Shown here one piece after another: positions 1-8,533 of a stretch of DNA of 64,000 nt. The translations under genes and the position numbers were made by a program. The first letter of the stretch is position 1; each line of letters starts with the position of its first letter. Under the pieces are notes generated by a model. That model had not been told where the DNA came from, did not search any database, and saw only the letters and a list, made by a program, of their open reading frames with translations. Source of the DNA: Sulfurovum zhangzhouensis (lineage in GTDB: Bacteria; Campylobacterota; Campylobacteria; Campylobacterales; Sulfurovaceae); contig NZ_JAQIBD010000004.1 in the NCBI RefSeq assembly GCF_030347965.1, positions 105,412 through 169,411 on the forward strand. The letters are read 5' to 3'.

Positions 1-425
1 ATGAAAACTCCGCCTGCAGGAATACCGAATGTTTGTGCGACTTTCAAAACAGCATAAAATTCCATATTTTCAAGATGAATATTTTTTTCTAGATACTGTT
101 TTGCATACCTGCTATTTGCTGTAATATAATTAGAGCAGTTTACAAGTGTTTCACGTGAAACATCCTCTGCAGAAGAAACTACATTATCAATGGGGGTATA
201 AGAGTTACCATCCAAAAAACTGTTTTCTATATTACACGCTGTCTTGGATTCTATGATTTCAAAGATCTCTTTTTCACCATAACTTCCTGCGCTTCCAACA
301 AACAAAAGAAACTCCGGCTTTTTTTCCATGCATAGCTTTGTCAGGTTAATAGAGACATCTGTCATACCTATTCCTACCGGAGTGGCAAAGTTAAAGGTCT
401 CTATTTTTCCGGCACAAACAATCAC
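1..425 (-). CDS. Nucleoside phosphorylase / MTA-SAH nucleosidase family protein, 5' part
   Basis: About 141 N-terminal residues are visible and the gene runs off the left edge. The reading has the phosphorylase-family pattern: FATPVGIGMTDVSINLTKL near the start, the glycine motif LLFVGSAGSYG, and an ENMEFYAVLKVA segment like the EMEG-type base/ribose-binding region of MTAN and PNP enzymes. Known members cleave or phosphorolyse purine nucleosides in salvage or methylthioadenosine recycling; the substrate cannot be told from the fragment. The proposed start is GTG at 425, overlapping the TAG stop of hisF by one base, so the two genes are probably translationally coupled. An in-frame TAA a few codons upstream limits alternatives. 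Confidence 0.7.
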   Translation of the reverse strand, partial: MIVCAGKIETFNFATPVGIGMTDVSINLTKLCMEKKPEFLLFVGSAGSYGEKEIFEIIESKTACNIENSFLDGNSYTPIDNVVSSAEDVSRETLVNCSNYITANSRYAKQYLEKNIHLENMEFYAVLKVAQTFGIPAGGVF

Positions 426-1189
426 TAAAGTCTCACTGGAATATTGTGTGATTTAAGATAATGTTTAAGATCCATAATATCAATCTCTCTAAAGTGGAAG
501 ATCGAAGCAGCAAGAGCAGCATCAGCATGCCCGATCGTAAAAGCCTCTTCAATATGCTTCATCGTTCCAGCCCCGCCGGAAGCGATAACAGGAATATTCA
601 CTGCATCAGATATCCTTGCATTAAGATTATTATCAAATCCTGCTTTAGTGCCATCTGCATCCATTGAGGTGACAAGTAACTCACCTGCGCCTCTGTTATA
701 AGCCTCTTTAGCCCACTCCAATGCATCAATACCCGTATCATTACGTCCGCCATGTGTGAACACATGCCATTTATCCTGACCCACTTGCTTCGCATCGATA
801 GCGACCACGATACACTGTGAACCAAAACGTTTGGCACCCTCTTCGATAAACACAGGGCGTTTGATCGCTGCTGAGTTAACACTTACTTTATCACATCCTA
901 CATTCAAAAGGTTATAGATATCCTGAAGTTCCCGGATCCCTCCTCCCACAGTGAGCGGGATAAAAACTTCCTGAGCAACTTTCTTCACTACATCTACGAT
1001 CGTATCTCTTCCTTCATGGCTCGCACCGATATCCAAAAAAGTGATCTCATCTGCACCTTCCTGGTTGTAACGTCTTGCTACTTCGACAGGGTCACCTGCA
1101 TCACGAAGGCCTACAAAATTCACACCCTTCACTACACGACCGCCATCTACATCTAAACAGGGAATAATACGTTTTGCAAAATAATCCAT
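425..1189 (-). CDS. hisF: Imidazole glycerol phosphate synthase subunit HisF
   Basis: Cyclase subunit of IGP synthase in histidine biosynthesis. It takes ammonia from HisH and converts PRFAR to IGP and AICAR in the cytoplasm. The sequence opens with [19 protein letters not shown], which includes the first catalytic Asp, and has VVAIDAK with the second. TVGGGIR and IASGGAG are phosphate-binding loops of the (beta/alpha)8 barrel. The chosen ATG gives 254 residues, the normal family length. An AAAGGA ribosome site sits about 7 nt upstream; the adjacent ATG one codon earlier is also possible. hisH is not in view. A nucleoside phosphorylase gene follows with a one-base overlap. Confidence 0.97.
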   Translation of the reverse strand: MDYFAKRIIPCLDVDGGRVVKGVNFVGLRDAGDPVEVARRYNQEGADEITFLDIGASHEGRDTIVDVVKKVAQEVFIPLTVGGGIRELQDIYNLLNVGCDKVSVNSAAIKRPVFIEEGAKRFGSQCIVVAIDAKQVGQDKWHVFTHGGRNDTGIDALEWAKEAYNRGAGELLVTSMDADGTKAGFDNNLNARISDAVNIPVIASGGAGTMKHIEEAFTIGHADAALAASIFHFREIDIMDLKHYLKSHNIPVRL

Positions 1190-1213
1190 CATATCGTCCT
1201 TTATTATGGTAGA

Positions 1214-1219
1214 ATTATA
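1214..1219 (-). promoter_or_regulatory. -10 element for hisF
   Basis: TATAAT on the minus strand, about 25 nt before the chosen hisF start. No clear -35 is seen, as is usual for Campylobacterota sigma-70 promoters. Confidence 0.55.
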
Positions 1220-1317
1220 CAAAAATTATCTCAAAGTGGGAATTCCTTTCTCACCTTTTATTCAGATGAAAAAAAGTTCTCAAAGATTTATAGGGAAATA
1301 TAAAGGTTGATTATAGT

Positions 1318-2178
1318 ATGATTCATGAAGATTTAGCAAGTTTTGCAGATAAGAAATTTGGACAGAACTTTCTAAAGAACAATACTTACATTCACAAGAT
1401 CATCCAATCGATGCCCGACGACGGCTTGAAAGTCGCAGAGATCGGGCCTGGATTAGGTGATTTAACCAAAGAACTTGTAAAAGTTCGTAATGTCACAGCA
1501 TTTGAGGTTGATAAAAGATTATGCGAGCATCTAAGTAATGAATTTAAAGAGGCTACTCACGACGGCCACTTTGAACTTCGCTGCGGTGATGTGCTTGAGC
1601 GTTGGGAGTCGGGGAAGCTTCTGGATGAACCTTATCATCTTGTAGCAAACCTGCCTTACTATATTGCCACCAATATCATATTAAAAGCACTGAAAGATGA
1701 ACATTGCCAATCCATTTTGGTTATGGTTCAAAAAGAAGTAGCGGATAAGTTTGCTGCAAAAGCCGGAGATAAAGCATTTTCTGCACTCTCCGTCTTAGCG
1801 GACAGTGTGGGGAAAGCAAGTGTATGTTTTGAGGTTGAGCCCGAAGCATTCGTTCCTCCGCCGAAAGTAACTTCAGCAGTACTTTTAATAGAAAAGAACG
1901 AAACCAAAGATGATGAAAGGTTTGAAGCATTTTTACGGGTTGCCTTCGCACAGCCCCGTAAAAAGCTCTCCAAAAATCTTATGGCCCGTTTTCCCAAAGA
2001 ATTGGTAGCAGAAACTTTTAGTCAACAGGAATTAGACTCCAATCTACGACCTCATGAAGTTGAGACATCTATTTATCATCACTTATATAATGCAATGAAG
2101 GATAATTTAGATGAACGAGAACCAAAACAACGAAGGTCAAAAGCAAGGTCAGCCAACACAGAGAAACAGAAGACCTAA
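1318..2178 (+). CDS. rsmA: 16S rRNA dimethyladenosine transferase RsmA (KsgA)
   Basis: Dimethylates two adjacent adenines in the 3' terminal hairpin of 16S rRNA during 30S assembly. Visible are the N-terminal KKFGQNFLKN segment, the SAM loop EIGPGLGDLT (residues ~42-51), and the catalytic NLPYYIAT motif at ~110. The 286 residues are slightly longer than usual because of a charged C-terminal tail rich in Arg, Lys and Gln. The last 68 nt overlap the start of the RNase J gene in another frame, and the tail lies in this overlap. The pairing with rnj agrees with gene order known in related epsilonproteobacteria. Confidence 0.96.
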   Translation: MIHEDLASFADKKFGQNFLKNNTYIHKIIQSMPDDGLKVAEIGPGLGDLTKELVKVRNVTAFEVDKRLCEHLSNEFKEATHDGHFELRCGDVLERWESGKLLDEPYHLVANLPYYIATNIILKALKDEHCQSILVMVQKEVADKFAAKAGDKAFSALSVLADSVGKASVCFEVEPEAFVPPPKVTSAVLLIEKNETKDDERFEAFLRVAFAQPRKKLSKNLMARFPKELVAETFSQQELDSNLRPHEVETSIYHHLYNAMKDNLDEREPKQRRSKARSANTEKQKT

Positions 2179-4192
2179 CCCGCACAGACAGAACAAGCCA
2201 TACAAGCCTCATCCAAACAGAAAAGAGGCACCAAAAGAGGTAGATGGCAACCAAGTCGATAAGTCTTCGGAGAAAAACCAAAATAGAAAGCCTCAACAGA
2301 GGAATAATCCGAACAGAAGACCAGGGTCAAATAGACCACAACAAGACAATGCTCCTAAACAAGAAGAGCAACAGCCAAACAGACCTGCTAAAAACCGTCC
2401 AAATAGTGCAAGAAACAAAAACAAAAGAAAAAACCCTACTACGGTAAGTACAGAGATGCGTGCATCCATTGATGAAAACATGAGACTACAACGCCAAAGA
2501 ATGCAACCATGGAAAAAGATGGATCTTGGTAACAAAAGTAAAGTAAGATTTACACCGCTTGGAGGCCTTGGCGAGATCGGTGGGAACATGGCTGTACTTG
2601 AGACAGAAACATCTGCTATCATTATCGATGTAGGGATGAGCTTCCCGGATGAGAGTATGCACGGTGTAGATATTTTGATACCTGATTTCAGCTATCTGCA
2701 TACTATTAAAGATAAGATCAAAGGGATTGTGATCACACATGGTCATGAAGACCACATCGGTGCAGTACCGTATCTATTCAAAGAGTTGAAGTTCCCTATC
2801 TATGGTACCCCTCTTGCACTGGCGATGATCGAAAATAAATTCAATGAGCACGGACTAAAAGCAGATACGAGCTACTTCCGTTTCATCACAAAAAGAAAAC
2901 AGTATGAGATTGGTGATATCAAAGTCGAATGGATGCATGTCACACACTCTATCATTGATGCTTGTTCACTAGCGATCGAAACACCGGCAGGGATCTTGGT
3001 ACACACGGCCGACTTCAAGATCGACCATACACCGGTAGATGGATTTACAACAGACCTACAACGTTTTGCCTATTATGGACAAAAAGGAGTACTTTGTCTC
3101 TTCTCAGACTCTACCAACTCTCATAGCCCTGGATTTACAAAGAGTGAAACTATTGTAGGGAAAACCTTTGATACCCTCTTTGATATAGCTAAAGGAAGGG
3201 TGATTATGTCTACCTTCTCATCGAATGTACACCGTATCTATCAGGCGATGCAGCGTGGTGTAGAGTATGGAAGAAAGATCTGTGTAATCGGAAGGTCTAT
3301 GGAACGTAACGTAGAGACTAACAGAGCACTTGGATATGTAGATATCGATGAGAAACATTTCATCGAAGTACACGAAGTAGCCAAATATCCTGATGATGAA
3401 GTTCTTATAGTAACTACAGGGTCCCAGGGAGAGACCATGGCAGCACTGAATCGTATGGCAACAGATGAACACCGTCATATCAAGCTCAAACCGAATGACA
3501 CTGTCATTATCTCAGCTTCCGCGATCCCGGGTAATGAAGCTTCTGTATCAAGTTTAATGAACAAACTGATGAAAGCAGGATGTACTGTACGCTATAAAGA
3601 GTTTGGTGATATCCATGTTTCCGGTCACGCATCTCAAGAAGAACAGAAATTAATGCTGAGACTGGTTCAGCCTAAGTTCTTCTTGCCGGTTCACGGAGAG
3701 TACAACCATATCGCTAGACATGCAAAAACTGCAGTAGAATGTGGTGTAGATGAAAGGAATATCCTTCTCATGAGTGATGGGGATCAGATAGAGATCACAC
3801 CAAAATACCTCAAAAAGGTAAAAACGGTAAAAAGCGGTAAAACATATATAGATAACCAAAACAACATGCAGATCGAAGATGATGTCGTACTGGATAGACA
3901 AAAACTGGCTGAAGACGGTATTATCAATGTTGCAGCGCAGATCTCCCAAGAAGACCAGAAAGTCGTTGGGAAACCGGTTATTACTACTCATGGATTGGTA
4001 CCGGATAAAGAGGACAAGAAGTTCCAAAGAGAGATCGAACAGCTTATCGAAACAGTGCTTCTTAACCTAAAACCGGAATCACTCAAAAACCATAAAGATG
4101 TGGAAAACAACATTAGAAATGTGATCAGAAAACATGTTATCCGCACGAAAAAACGTTATCCGCTTATCATCCCAACAATCTTCATCGTATAA
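2111..4192 (+). CDS. rnj: Ribonuclease J
   Basis: Metallo-beta-lactamase/beta-CASP nuclease with 5' exo- and endonuclease activity, the main mRNA-decay enzyme in bacteria without RNase E, such as Helicobacter. Residues 1 to ~130 are a low-complexity basic region rich in Asn, Gln, Pro, Arg and Lys. The catalytic core follows: TPLGGLGEIGGNM, the metal motif HGHEDHIGAVPYLF near residue 213, HTADFK, and the beta-CASP part with VTTGSQGE and PVHGEYNH. The 693-residue length and long N-terminal arm match the Helicobacter-type enzyme. AAGGA lies about 8 nt before the ATG, inside the end of rsmA, so the gene starts 68 nt before the rsmA stop. Confidence 0.96.
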   Translation: MNENQNNEGQKQGQPTQRNRRPNPHRQNKPYKPHPNRKEAPKEVDGNQVDKSSEKNQNRKPQQRNNPNRRPGSNRPQQDNAPKQEEQQPNRPAKNRPNSARNKNKRKNPTTVSTEMRASIDENMRLQRQRMQPWKKMDLGNKSKVRFTPLGGLGEIGGNMAVLETETSAIIIDVGMSFPDESMHGVDILIPDFSYLHTIKDKIKGIVITHGHEDHIGAVPYLFKELKFPIYGTPLALAMIENKFNEHGLKADTSYFRFITKRKQYEIGDIKVEWMHVTHSIIDACSLAIETPAGILVHTADFKIDHTPVDGFTTDLQRFAYYGQKGVLCLFSDSTNSHSPGFTKSETIVGKTFDTLFDIAKGRVIMSTFSSNVHRIYQAMQRGVEYGRKICVIGRSMERNVETNRALGYVDIDEKHFIEVHEVAKYPDDEVLIVTTGSQGETMAALNRMATDEHRHIKLKPNDTVIISASAIPGNEASVSSLMNKLMKAGCTVRYKEFGDIHVSGHASQEEQKLMLRLVQPKFFLPVHGEYNHIARHAKTAVECGVDERNILLMSDGDQIEITPKYLKKVKTVKSGKTYIDNQNNMQIEDDVVLDRQKLAEDGIINVAAQISQEDQKVVGKPVITTHGLVPDKEDKKFQREIEQLIETVLLNLKPESLKNHKDVENNIRNVIRKHVIRTKKRYPLIIPTIFIV

Positions 4193-4196
4193 AACA

Positions 4197-4215
4197 AGAC
4201 CTCTTTGAGAGGTCT
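4197..4215 (+). terminator. Hairpin after rnj
   Basis: Perfect 8-bp stem AGACCTCT/AGAGGTCT with a TTG loop, five bases after the rnj stop. No strong T-run follows, so it may be a weak terminator or a 3'-end stabilising hairpin. Confidence 0.5.
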
Positions 4216-4220
4216 AAATA

Positions 4221-4229
4221 TGCTATAAT
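4221..4229 (+). promoter_or_regulatory. Extended -10 promoter for kdsD
   Basis: TGCTATAAT, an extended -10, lies 31 nt before the kdsD start codon and after the rnj hairpin. It indicates a separate transcription unit. Confidence 0.6.
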
Positions 4230-4259
4230 CATTTACAAAAAATCTTCAAAAGTAGTAGA

Positions 4260-5228
4260 ATGGATCTTATCAAAATTGCACAAGAGACTTTTCAAATCGA
4301 AGCAGATGCACTCAAAAAGGCTTCTGAGCGTTTGGATCAGCACTTTTTAGACGCAATAGAACTTATTTATAACACTAAAGGGAAACTTATTATCACCGGT
4401 GTAGGTAAATCCGGTTTAGTAGGTGCAAAGATGGCTGCCACATTTGCCAGTACAGGGACTTCCAGCTTCTTTCTTCATCCTACAGAAGCACTACATGGCG
4501 ATCTTGGAATGATAAGTCAAGGAGACTCTCTACTTGCTATCAGTAACAGTGGAGAGAGCGAAGAACTTACCAAAATACTTCCACATATCAAACGTTTTGA
4601 GATTCCCCTGATCGGACTTACGGGAAATCCTGACTCATCTTTAGGGCGTTACAGCGATGTATTTTTGGATATATCAGTAGAAAAAGAGGCTTGTCCGTTA
4701 GGTGTAGCACCTACCACCTCTACTACCCTTACTATGGCAATCGGTGATGCCCTTGCTGTAGCATTAATGAATAAAAGAGGTTTTAAACATGAAGATTTTG
4801 CCTCTTTTCACCCTGGCGGAAGTCTAGGTAAAAAACTTTTTGTCAAGATAAAAGATTTGATGCGCACAGAAAACCTACCGGTCATTAGTGAGAATACAAC
4901 ACTCAAAGAGGCTGTTGTGGTAATGAGCGAAGGGAAAATGGGAACAGTGCTTATCGTTGATCAAAACGGTGTATTTAAAGCTCTTTTGAGTGATGGTGAC
5001 CTAAGACGTGCACTCATGAAAAAAGACTTTGATTTGAACTACCCGGCTATCACCTATGCGACATTACATCCAACGAGCTATCAGGATACAGAACTGCTTG
5101 CAAGCGATGCACTAGAAATCATCGAGACTAGACGTATTCAACTGCTTCCTATTACAGACAAGACAAATAAAATCATCGGTGTACTTCACATCCATGATCT
5201 TGTCAATGCAGGTATTAAAAGTAACTAA
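4260..5228 (+). CDS. kdsD: D-arabinose 5-phosphate isomerase (KdsD/KpsF family)
   Basis: Interconverts ribulose 5-phosphate and arabinose 5-phosphate, the first step toward Kdo of lipopolysaccharide. The N-terminal SIS domain (~30-170) shows GVGKSGLVGAKMAATFAST and the HPTEALHGDLGM motif. Two CBS domains follow (~205-320). The 322-residue length is typical. No good Shine-Dalgarno sequence precedes the ATG. GutQ/KpsF paralogs cannot be excluded from sequence alone, but this is the only copy in view. Confidence 0.93.
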   Translation: MDLIKIAQETFQIEADALKKASERLDQHFLDAIELIYNTKGKLIITGVGKSGLVGAKMAATFASTGTSSFFLHPTEALHGDLGMISQGDSLLAISNSGESEELTKILPHIKRFEIPLIGLTGNPDSSLGRYSDVFLDISVEKEACPLGVAPTTSTTLTMAIGDALAVALMNKRGFKHEDFASFHPGGSLGKKLFVKIKDLMRTENLPVISENTTLKEAVVVMSEGKMGTVLIVDQNGVFKALLSDGDLRRALMKKDFDLNYPAITYATLHPTSYQDTELLASDALEIIETRRIQLLPITDKTNKIIGVLHIHDLVNAGIKSN

Positions 5229-5230
5229 AC

Positions 5231-5334
5231 AAATACGACTAGTCGTATGCGCAACCCAAGGATACTTCCTTCGGGTGCCAACGGCTGAAGATGATACAGC
5301 TTCAGCAGAGTATACAGAGCTTTGCTCGGTATAC
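5231..5334 (+). promoter_or_regulatory. Four consecutive stem-loops leading the pseudouridine synthase gene
   Basis: The 123-bp gap between kdsD and the next gene is almost entirely inverted repeats. (1) ATACGACT/AGTCGTAT, a 16-bp perfect palindrome at 5233-5248. (2) ACCCAAGGA/TCCTTCGGGT at 5254-5276 with one bulge. (3) GCTGAAG/CTTCAGC at 5284-5306. (4) GTATAC-AGAGC/GCTC-G-GTATAC at 5310-5334. The ribosome site AAGGA follows directly at 5340-5344. It may be a terminator plus structured leader or a processed RNA. No known riboswitch class was recognised. Confidence 0.6.
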
Positions 5335-5351
5335 GTCATAAGGAAAAAACT

Positions 5352-6251
5352 ATGAGACTAAATAAATATATTTCACACAATACAAAATACTCAAGAAGAG
5401 ATGCTGATAAACTGATCGAAGCAGGTGAAGTGACTTTAGATAAGAAGGTAATCAAAGACTTTGCCTATGAGGTCAAAGAAAATGACAAAATCTACATCAA
5501 AGGTAAACTGGTCAAAAAACGCCAGACAGGTGAAGTCACTATGGTCGTCTATAACAAACCAAAAGGAGTATTGGTCACTAAACAAGATGATAGAGGCCGA
5601 ACTACTATCTATCATAAACTTCCAGGAAAATACAGACACTTTATCCCTGTAGGAAGGCTGGACTATGCCTCTGAGGGACTTTTACTGCTCACTGACTCTC
5701 CTGAAGTAGCACAAGCCCTGATGGAGAGTCCTTTAGACCGTACCTATAATATCAAGATAGACAAACCTGTCACTGAAGAGATGATGCGGGCAATGCAGGA
5801 GGGATTGATCTTGGAGGATGCACGTGCCGGTGCACATGAAAAGAGCAAGATCACTTCAATGGAGTTTGCCCCGTTTGCCTACTATGAGATCCGTAGCGAA
5901 GGAAAGAACTATACCAAACTACGTGTCACGATAAATGAGGGTAAAAACCGTGAGCTAAGACGTTTCTTTGGGCACTTTGATGCAAAAATATTGGATCTTA
6001 AACGTGTGGGATATGGAGGAGTAGAACTTAATAATCTTCCAGAGAATAAAACACGCTTCTTTTCACGTAAAGAGTACAATGAACTCCATGAGTTTATGAA
6101 ACGTAAAAAGAAAAATACGCTTATTGCTGAAAAAAATGAAGAGAATACAAAGCAACAACGGAATAAAAGCGGCAAAAAAGGTAAAGACGAAGGTGATTCC
6201 CTATCCGAGTTTAAAAAAGAGATCAAAGAGGCATTTAAACGCTATAAATAA
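5352..6251 (+). CDS. RsuA/RluB-family rRNA pseudouridine synthase
   Basis: Converts a uridine in rRNA to pseudouridine. An N-terminal S4 RNA-binding domain begins with MRLNKYISHNTKYSRRDADK, and the catalytic motif GRLDYASEGLLLLTDS (~98-113) contains the active Asp. ATG at 5352 was chosen because AAGGA lies 7 nt upstream and the S4 domain starts there. The lysine-rich C-terminal tail (~245-299) is longer than in E. coli RluB. The stop TAA overlaps the ATG of rarA (TAATG), so the two are cotranscribed. RluB-type (23S, near 2605) is most likely, but the exact target is not determinable here. Confidence 0.9.
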   Translation: MRLNKYISHNTKYSRRDADKLIEAGEVTLDKKVIKDFAYEVKENDKIYIKGKLVKKRQTGEVTMVVYNKPKGVLVTKQDDRGRTTIYHKLPGKYRHFIPVGRLDYASEGLLLLTDSPEVAQALMESPLDRTYNIKIDKPVTEEMMRAMQEGLILEDARAGAHEKSKITSMEFAPFAYYEIRSEGKNYTKLRVTINEGKNRELRRFFGHFDAKILDLKRVGYGGVELNNLPENKTRFFSRKEYNELHEFMKRKKKNTLIAEKNEENTKQQRNKSGKKGKDEGDSLSEFKKEIKEAFKRYK

Positions 6252-7438
6252 TGTTAAAACTTGCACTAAACTATCGTCCCAAAACCTTAGATGAGATCAT
6301 CGGTCAAGAGAATCTACTCGGCAAAGATGCGATACTTCGAAAAATGGTCGAAAAAGATGCGCTCTCTCACATTTTTCTCTATGGACCTCCAGGATGCGGT
6401 AAAACTACTTTAGCCAGAGTCATTGCTTCTACCCTTGATAAGCCCTTTTACGAGCTTAATGCCACGACCATGAAGATCGAGGAGCTTCGGACCATCTTTA
6501 AGAACTATACGAATGCTTTGCAGAAACCTCTGATATTTATTGACGAGGTACATAGGCTAAGTAAGAACCAACAAGAGGTGCTTCTCCCTTTTATGGAGTC
6601 ACAGGCTGCACTGATTATCGGGGCTTCTACTGAAAACCCCTATTATTCACTTACTGCAGCAATGCGTTCACGTTCACATCTATTTGAACTGAGCTCTATT
6701 GATGCATCCTCAATGAAAACCTACCTTCGAAAAGTGGTTCAAAAGGAGAACATCTCTATTGATGAAGATGCATTAGAGTACGCTGTTTTCTCATCAAGCG
6801 GAGACTTAAGGGCTGCACTCAACCTTATAGAAAGTGCACATATCGCCGGAGAGATCAGCCTTAATATACTCAAACAGATCCGTCCGCATGCTATGCAAGG
6901 GGGAAGCAGCGAGAGCGAAAGCCATTATGAACTGACATCGGCAATGATCAAAAGCATCAGAGGCTCAGATATCGATGCAGCACTCTACTATCTAGCACGA
7001 CTCATTGAGGGAGGAGAACCCGCTGAGTTTATCGCCAGACGCCTGGCGATACTTGCTTCAGAGGATATCGGCAATGCCAATCCCAATGCACTCAATCTTG
7101 CGAGCTCTACACTATCAATCGTTAAACATATCGGTTATCCCGAAGCACGTATCTCACTGGGGCAACTCGTGATCTATCTTGCATCATCACCCAAATCAAA
7201 TAGTGCCTATGAAGCGATCAACCTTGCACAAAAAGCAGTGAAAGAGGGAGATATCGATCCTATTCCCAATCACATTAAAACCCATGCAAAAACCTATCTC
7301 TATCCCCATAATTATGGAGGATGGGTGAAACAACAATATCTTTTACGCCCAAAATCATTCTACCACACTCAACAAATAGGATTTGAAAAGACCCTCTATG
7401 AATGGCATCAAAAAATAATAACACCCTCTTCAAAATAA
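6251..7438 (+). CDS. rarA: Replication-associated recombination protein A (RarA/MgsA)
   Basis: AAA+ ATPase of the clamp-loader clade acting at stalled forks. It shows the YRPKTLDEIIGQENLLG start typical of the family, Walker A GPPGCGKTTLA (~45-55), Walker B LIFIDEVHRL (~97-106), sensor residues in GASTENPYYS, and the C-terminal tetramerisation region with EDIGNANP and HNYGGWV. Length 395 is normal. Translationally coupled to the preceding pseudouridine synthase gene. Confidence 0.95.
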   Translation: MLKLALNYRPKTLDEIIGQENLLGKDAILRKMVEKDALSHIFLYGPPGCGKTTLARVIASTLDKPFYELNATTMKIEELRTIFKNYTNALQKPLIFIDEVHRLSKNQQEVLLPFMESQAALIIGASTENPYYSLTAAMRSRSHLFELSSIDASSMKTYLRKVVQKENISIDEDALEYAVFSSSGDLRAALNLIESAHIAGEISLNILKQIRPHAMQGGSSESESHYELTSAMIKSIRGSDIDAALYYLARLIEGGEPAEFIARRLAILASEDIGNANPNALNLASSTLSIVKHIGYPEARISLGQLVIYLASSPKSNSAYEAINLAQKAVKEGDIDPIPNHIKTHAKTYLYPHNYGGWVKQQYLLRPKSFYHTQQIGFEKTLYEWHQKIITPSSK

Positions 7439-7459
7439 CACAATTACAACACACTCTTG

Positions 7460-7468
7460 TGCTATAAT
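7460..7468 (+). promoter_or_regulatory. Extended -10 promoter for the lipoprotein pair
   Basis: TGCTATAAT, 35 nt before the first glycine-zipper lipoprotein gene, in the gap after rarA. Confidence 0.6.
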
Positions 7469-7502
7469 TGCCCTAAAATTATACTTTCCTAAAGGATCTG
7501 GA

Positions 7503-7781
7503 ATGAAGAAAAAATTAGCACAAACTGCTGTTCTGTCCATTACAGCAGTTTGGATACTGAATGGATGTACAGGTACAGAAGCTGCGCCTAGCAATGCGAC
7601 ACAAACCGGAGCAGCTACAGGTGCTGTTGCAGGTGCAGTTGTAGGATACAATGCTTCAAGACACAATAGAGGTACTAATGCAGTTGTAGGTGCCGCTGCA
7701 GGTGCCCTTCTAGGTGGTGCTATAGGTAATGCTGTAGACAATCAAAATCCTCAGCCTGTAAATGATGGCGGATGGCAATAA
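7503..7781 (+). CDS. Glycine-zipper lipoprotein (small)
   Basis: A 92-residue protein with a lipoprotein signal peptide (charged start, hydrophobic stretch, lipobox LNGC with Cys at ~22). A glycine-zipper segment with GAxxGA repeats follows (~38-80), predicted to form tightly packed membrane helices. It resembles Lpp/SlyB/YMGG-type outer-membrane lipoproteins. It is a paralog of the N-terminal half of the next gene (shared GAVxGYN, HNxG and GGAIG blocks), so it looks like a duplication without the OmpA domain. AAAGGA precedes the ATG. Specific function unknown. Confidence 0.85.
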   Translation: MKKKLAQTAVLSITAVWILNGCTGTEAAPSNATQTGAATGAVAGAVVGYNASRHNRGTNAVVGAAAGALLGGAIGNAVDNQNPQPVNDGGWQ

Positions 7782-7803
7782 AAACATATCAAAGGAAAAA
7801 AAC

Positions 7804-8514
7804 ATGAAACTTACTAAACCATTACTCGCTTCTTCACTAGCAGCATTTTTACTGACTGGATGTTATCAAGAGCCTGGACTAGTACAAGACAACAGTTATG
7901 ACCGTACAAAAACAGGTGCCCTTGCCGGTGCACTAACCGGAGCTGTGATAGGATATAACACTACAGGTCATAACAAAGGCAAAAGAGCAGCAATCGGAGC
8001 AACTTTAGGGGCACTTGCAGGAGGAGCTATAGGATATAGTTTGGACCAGCAGGCTAATGAAGTGGCACGTGCACTAGGTACGGGTGTTGAGAATGACCCG
8101 CTGGCACAACTTGATCCAAACAGAGATATCATCGTATCTAAAACATCTACCTATGTTCATATCACGTTTAGGGATAAAATGATGTTTGCTACAGATTCAG
8201 ATAAATTGCAGCCTAATGCAAGATATAAAGTAGAAAAAGTTGCAAGACTTTTAGAAGGTTATCCTCAGACCGTTGTAGGAGTAGCAGGATTCACAGATGA
8301 CCGTGGTAGTTATGAATATAATCAGCGTCTCTCAGATAGACGTGCAAGAAGCGTAGCCAATGTACTAGCTGTCAACGGTTATCCGAAAGTTAAAGGATGT
8401 TCTTACGATAAAGCACTTGTACCTAATGACAATGCTGTCAACAGAGCGCTTAACAGACGTGTAGAAGTCTATCTATATGCAGACAGAAACAATATGAGCA
8501 ACCCTTGCTATTAA
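7804..8514 (+). CDS. OmpA-family lipoprotein with glycine-zipper domain
   Basis: 236 residues: lipoprotein signal with lipobox LTGC (Cys ~20), a glycine-zipper region (~35-85), then an OmpA-like peptidoglycan-binding domain (~115-230). The OmpA domain is recognised by GFTDDRGSYEYNQRLSDRRA and the closing NRALNRRVEVYLY. Similar to the YiaD/YfiB layout, anchoring the outer membrane to murein. ATG at 7804 was chosen: AAAGGA lies 8 nt upstream and the signal peptide starts there. It follows the small paralog by 22 nt, so they share an operon. Confidence 0.92.
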   Translation: MKLTKPLLASSLAAFLLTGCYQEPGLVQDNSYDRTKTGALAGALTGAVIGYNTTGHNKGKRAAIGATLGALAGGAIGYSLDQQANEVARALGTGVENDPLAQLDPNRDIIVSKTSTYVHITFRDKMMFATDSDKLQPNARYKVEKVARLLEGYPQTVVGVAGFTDDRGSYEYNQRLSDRRARSVANVLAVNGYPKVKGCSYDKALVPNDNAVNRALNRRVEVYLYADRNNMSNPCY

Positions 8515-8533
8515 GTAGGTTTCCCCTACTTAA
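8511..8533. terminator. Bidirectional hairpin between convergent genes
   Basis: TTAAGTAGG/CCTACTTAA, a 9-bp perfect stem with a 5-nt loop. It overlaps the stop codons of both the OmpA-like gene and the convergent minus-strand gene. Confidence 0.65.
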
